A DNA stretch of 32,374 nucleotides. Origin: Nitrospirae bacterium GWC2_56_14 (lineage in GTDB: Bacteria; Nitrospirota; UBA9217). The stretch is taken from the NCBI GenBank assembly GCA_001803705.1, contig MHDY01000247.1, positions 1 to 32,374 on the forward strand, read 5' to 3'. Of the stretch, positions 29,851 through 32,374 are shown piece after piece (positions within the stretch are counted from its first letter, which is position 1; the number at the start of each line of letters is the position of its first letter). The position numbers and the translations under genes are program-made. Below the pieces are notes generated by a model that was given only the letters and a program-made list of their open reading frames with translations, made no database searches and had not been told where the DNA came from.

Positions 29851-30064
29851 GAATGTTCTCCAGCTGGAAATAGTATACCATTTTCGTACACGTTACGATG
29901 ATTAAGTGGAGTGCGGGAGTTTTTTAAAACGGAAAGGAACGCTGACAAGTGAAGGGGAAACAGCTGCGGAAAGAACGACGGCAAGAGGCAGATTGCACGG
30001 GCTTTTCCCGTTCAGGGATCAGGGCTTTTCCTGAAAAAGCAGGGCGGCCGGGTCCGGAGCATCC

Positions 30065-32374
30065 TCACCTGTCCAGGACTTTCCGTATGTCCCTTGCAAG
30101 ACTCGCTTCGGTAAAGGGCTTGGACATCAGATCGATGTCCTCGTCCAGCACGCCGTGGCGCGCGATCATGCCGTCCTCATAGCCCGACATATAGAGCACC
30201 CTCGTCTCCGGATGGATCTCCCGCACCCGTGCGGCAAGCTCCCGTCCCCCCAGCTTCGGCATGATCACATCGGTGAGGAGAACATGCACCTTGCCGCGGT
30301 AGCGCCTGCAGAGATCCAGGGCAACCATGCCGTCCTTTGCCTCCATCACCGTATACCCCAGGTCGGAAAGGAGGTCCACCGCAAGCTCACGCACCACCTC
30401 CTGGTCCTCCACAACAAGCACGGTTTCCAGACCGCGCAGCAGGTCCTTGTCCTCCCGGTCCTTTTTCTCCTGTTCCACCGCATCCATGACGCGCGGCAGG
30501 TAGATCCGGAAGGTGGTCCCCTCGCCTACCACGCTGTGCACGGTTATGTGCCCCCCGTTCTGCTTCACGATGCCGTGGACCATGGCCAGCCCCAATCCCG
30601 TGCCCTTTCCCTGCTCCTTGGTCGTGAAGAAGGGTTCGAAGAGATGCGTCTTGACCTCGGCGGTCATGCCCTGCCCCGTATCCGACGCCGAGATCAGGAC
30701 GTATTCCCCCGGCAGGACGTCGAGCGCACTTTGCGCGTAGGTTCTGTCAATGCAGACGTTGGAAGTCTGGATCGTCAGCTTTCCGCCCGCGGGCATGGCG
30801 TCTTTGGCATTGACGACAAGGTTCATGAGCGCCTGCTCGAGCTGACCCGGGTCCGCCTTCGCATTGCCGAGGTCCGGAGCGAGCAGCACTTCCAGCTCGA
30901 TGTCCTCCTGGATGATGTGTTTGAGCATGCGCACGCTCTCTTCGATGACCATGTTGATGTTCATGACCTTGGGCCGGATCACCTGTTTGCGGCTGAACGC
31001 CAGCAGTTGCCTCGTGAGATTGGCGGCCATCTTGGCCGCCTTGATCATGGTTTCCATGCCCTTGAGGGCGCGGGCATCCTTGAGGTTCTTCATCACCACG
31101 CCGCTGTAGCCGAGGATGGCGGTCATGAAGTTGTTAAAATCGTGGGCAATGCCGCCGGCAAGCCGTCCGATAAGCTCCATCTTCTGCGCCTGGGCAAGCT
31201 GTTCCTCGAGGCGCCGTTCCTTCGTCATGTCCCTCCGGCTGGCCACGAACTGCATGACCTCTCCCCGTTCGTTGCGAACGGGGACCACGGTCATATGCTC
31301 CTGATATTTCGATCCGTCTTTTCTCCTGTTGTTCAAGACCCCTGACCACAGAGCGCCCTGAAGAATGGTCGCCACCGTCTGCGGCAGGAGCTCGCCGGGC
31401 AGTATCTGGGCGTCCATGGCCGTACCGATCAGCTCCTGCCGGGAGTAGCCCGTCAGCCGTTCCAGGGCGGGATTGATGTAGCTGATGATGCCGCTGCGGT
31501 CCGCGATCATGATGCCTTCCCCGGATTCCTCAATGGCCCGGGTGATCAGGTGCTCACGCTCCGCGTGCTTTTTAATGACCAGGGACTTCGTGACCAGGAG
31601 CGAGACGGCATCGATAAAACTTCGCTCCATGTCCCCCAGCGCGTTTTCTTCCTCAAAATAGAGCGAGATGATCCCCAGGACGGTCTGCTCGTGTTTGATG
31701 GGCAGACAATAGTGGCCATGCGGGGAGTCGTTCCCGTGGGTATGCTGATGATCGTCCCTGGAAAAATAGCCGTACACCAGTTCCCCGCTTCGGGCCGCCT
31801 GTCCGCAGATGCACGTACCCAGGGCGACCCGTGCGCAGGCGCTTTTCTGGGATGGTGAGAAGTTCTTCTCCGCCCTGAGGACGAGGGTGTTCGGATCGAT
31901 ATCATCCACCAGGAACACGCTGCCTTTTCCCATGATATTGAGCCATTTGAGGGAGAGGATCGTGTCGAGGACTTTCGCGAGGAACCGGTCGACGTCCTCA
32001 GCCTCCTGCGACGCCTTCAGGATATCGGAAAAAGCATTCTGCATCTCCAAGCGCTTGGAAAGGGCCTCGTTGCTCTGGTAAAGTTCCCTGAGCGTCTGAT
32101 TGGTGAATTCCGAAAGCCTGCCGATCTCGTCCTCGACGGGATAGATACTGATGGTCTTCTTTTTTCCGTCCCGAACGTCCTTGATCTCCGCGCTCAGGGT
32201 CAGGATCGGACCGATGAAGTACCGGTAGAGGCCCATCAGCACGAAGAGGATGCCGGTGCCCCCGGTCAGGTAGAGGAAGAGCACAATGTTCTTCTTTACC
32301 CTCCGCTCCTGCTCCGATCTGCGGCCAAAGGCCTCCCGGAATGCGGCTGTGGAGGTCTCGATCTTCGCCAGTTC
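30065..32374 (-). CDS. Hybrid sensor histidine kinase, 5' end outside window
   Basis: The frame stays open to base 32374, so the N-terminus (probably a periplasmic sensor) is missing; 769 residues are present. Order: end of a sensor region, transmembrane helix (VLFLYLTGGTGILFVLMGLY), HAMP with EDEIGRLSEFTNQTLRELYQ, GAF-like domain (FLAKVLDTILSLKWLN...GTCICGQAARSGELVYGYFS), PAS (RAIEESGEGIMIADRSGIIS), HisKA with phospho-acceptor GRLAGGIAHDFNNFMTAILG, HATPase (N box NLVVNAKDAMPAGG, GTGLGLAMVHGIVKQNGGHI), and a receiver domain (TVLVVEDQEVVRELAVDLLS, LLTDVIMPKLGG, LMSKPFTEASL). The receiver belongs to the group usually attached to such PAS-HisKA kinases. The track's start is an internal GTG codon, not the true start. 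The signal is unknown. Confidence 0.93.
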   Translation of the reverse strand, partial: ELAKIETSTAAFREAFGRRSEQERRVKKNIVLFLYLTGGTGILFVLMGLYRYFIGPILTLSAEIKDVRDGKKKTISIYPVEDEIGRLSEFTNQTLRELYQSNEALSKRLEMQNAFSDILKASQEAEDVDRFLAKVLDTILSLKWLNIMGKGSVFLVDDIDPNTLVLRAEKNFSPSQKSACARVALGTCICGQAARSGELVYGYFSRDDHQHTHGNDSPHGHYCLPIKHEQTVLGIISLYFEEENALGDMERSFIDAVSLLVTKSLVIKKHAEREHLITRAIEESGEGIMIADRSGIISYINPALERLTGYSRQELIGTAMDAQILPGELLPQTVATILQGALWSGVLNNRRKDGSKYQEHMTVVPVRNERGEVMQFVASRRDMTKERRLEEQLAQAQKMELIGRLAGGIAHDFNNFMTAILGYSGVVMKNLKDARALKGMETMIKAAKMAANLTRQLLAFSRKQVIRPKVMNINMVIEESVRMLKHIIQEDIELEVLLAPDLGNAKADPGQLEQALMNLVVNAKDAMPAGGKLTIQTSNVCIDRTYAQSALDVLPGEYVLISASDTGQGMTAEVKTHLFEPFFTTKEQGKGTGLGLAMVHGIVKQNGGHITVHSVVGEGTTFRIYLPRVMDAVEQEKKDREDKDLLRGLETVLVVEDQEVVRELAVDLLSDLGYTVMEAKDGMVALDLCRRYRGKVHVLLTDVIMPKLGGRELAARVREIHPETRVLYMSGYEDGMIARHGVLDEDIDLMSKPFTEASLARDIRKVLDR

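Overview
The window (about 57% GC by eye) is a chromosomal segment of a free-living, probably anaerobic or microaerophilic Gram-negative-type bacterium. The gene set recalls Nitrospirota (Thermodesulfovibrionia-like) or Desulfobacterota-like lineages: UPF0182 giant membrane protein, B12-dependent ribonucleotide reductase NrdJ, SerA paired with a class V aminotransferase, a stand-alone MshEN protein, a PilZ-fused response regulator, bacteriohemerythrin and a probable selenoprotein. This placement is an inference; there is no rRNA in the window. Nearly all genes lie on the minus strand. Only the DUF47/PiT phosphate pair and a small RodZ-type HTH gene are on the plus strand. I see no phage, transposase, CRISPR array or plasmid functions.

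Layout. 1-1617: DUF47 accessory protein and PiT phosphate permease, overlapping by 8 bp. 1970-7292: PHP phosphoesterase, CDF-like cation transporter, HTH protein, BrkB-CNBD fusion, REC-PilZ regulator, HMA protein and FixH/YtkA-like lipoprotein. 7578-12103: a same-strand string of class V aminotransferase, serA, purA, tRNA-Lys and tRNA-Glu. The tRNAs have their own promoter and terminator. 12319-14125: a compact transcription unit (promoter, MshEN protein, YjbQ, DUF1573 protein, terminator). 14130-18843: ttcA, a zinc-knuckle protein with an AAKK tail, a small hypothetical protein, and nrdJ with a promoter overlapped by two NrdR-like boxes. 19286-25784: UPF0182, DUF4105, two alpha/beta hydrolases and a membrane protein. 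25998-32374: bacteriohemerythrin, PAS protein, methyltransferase, universal stress protein, kinase-like protein, and a hybrid histidine kinase cut by the window edge.

The strongest new signal is the DUF1573 gene at 12483-12893. An in-frame TGA stands exactly where the family has the first Cys of its S-C-G-C motif. The reading frame continues for another 63 family-like residues. A perfect 20-nt inverted repeat begins 14 nt after the TGA and is placed like a bacterial SECIS element. I read this as a selenocysteine-containing DUF1573 protein (U-G-C motif) that an ordinary ORF caller truncates.

The second unusual theme is intergenic. About ten unrelated families of short, word-like, often inverted repeats (for example CTTTGCGAG, CTTCGTGC, TTCTCACTTC, TTTGCAC and CCCTCTCCC words) occupy the gaps. 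They run right up to stop codons and to within about ten bases of ribosome binding sites. One ~140-bp element is present in two diverged copies in opposite orientation. The third is the NrdR-box pair at nrdJ, spaced 32 bp centre to centre; its 12-bp core reappears as a palindrome upstream of the HTH gene.
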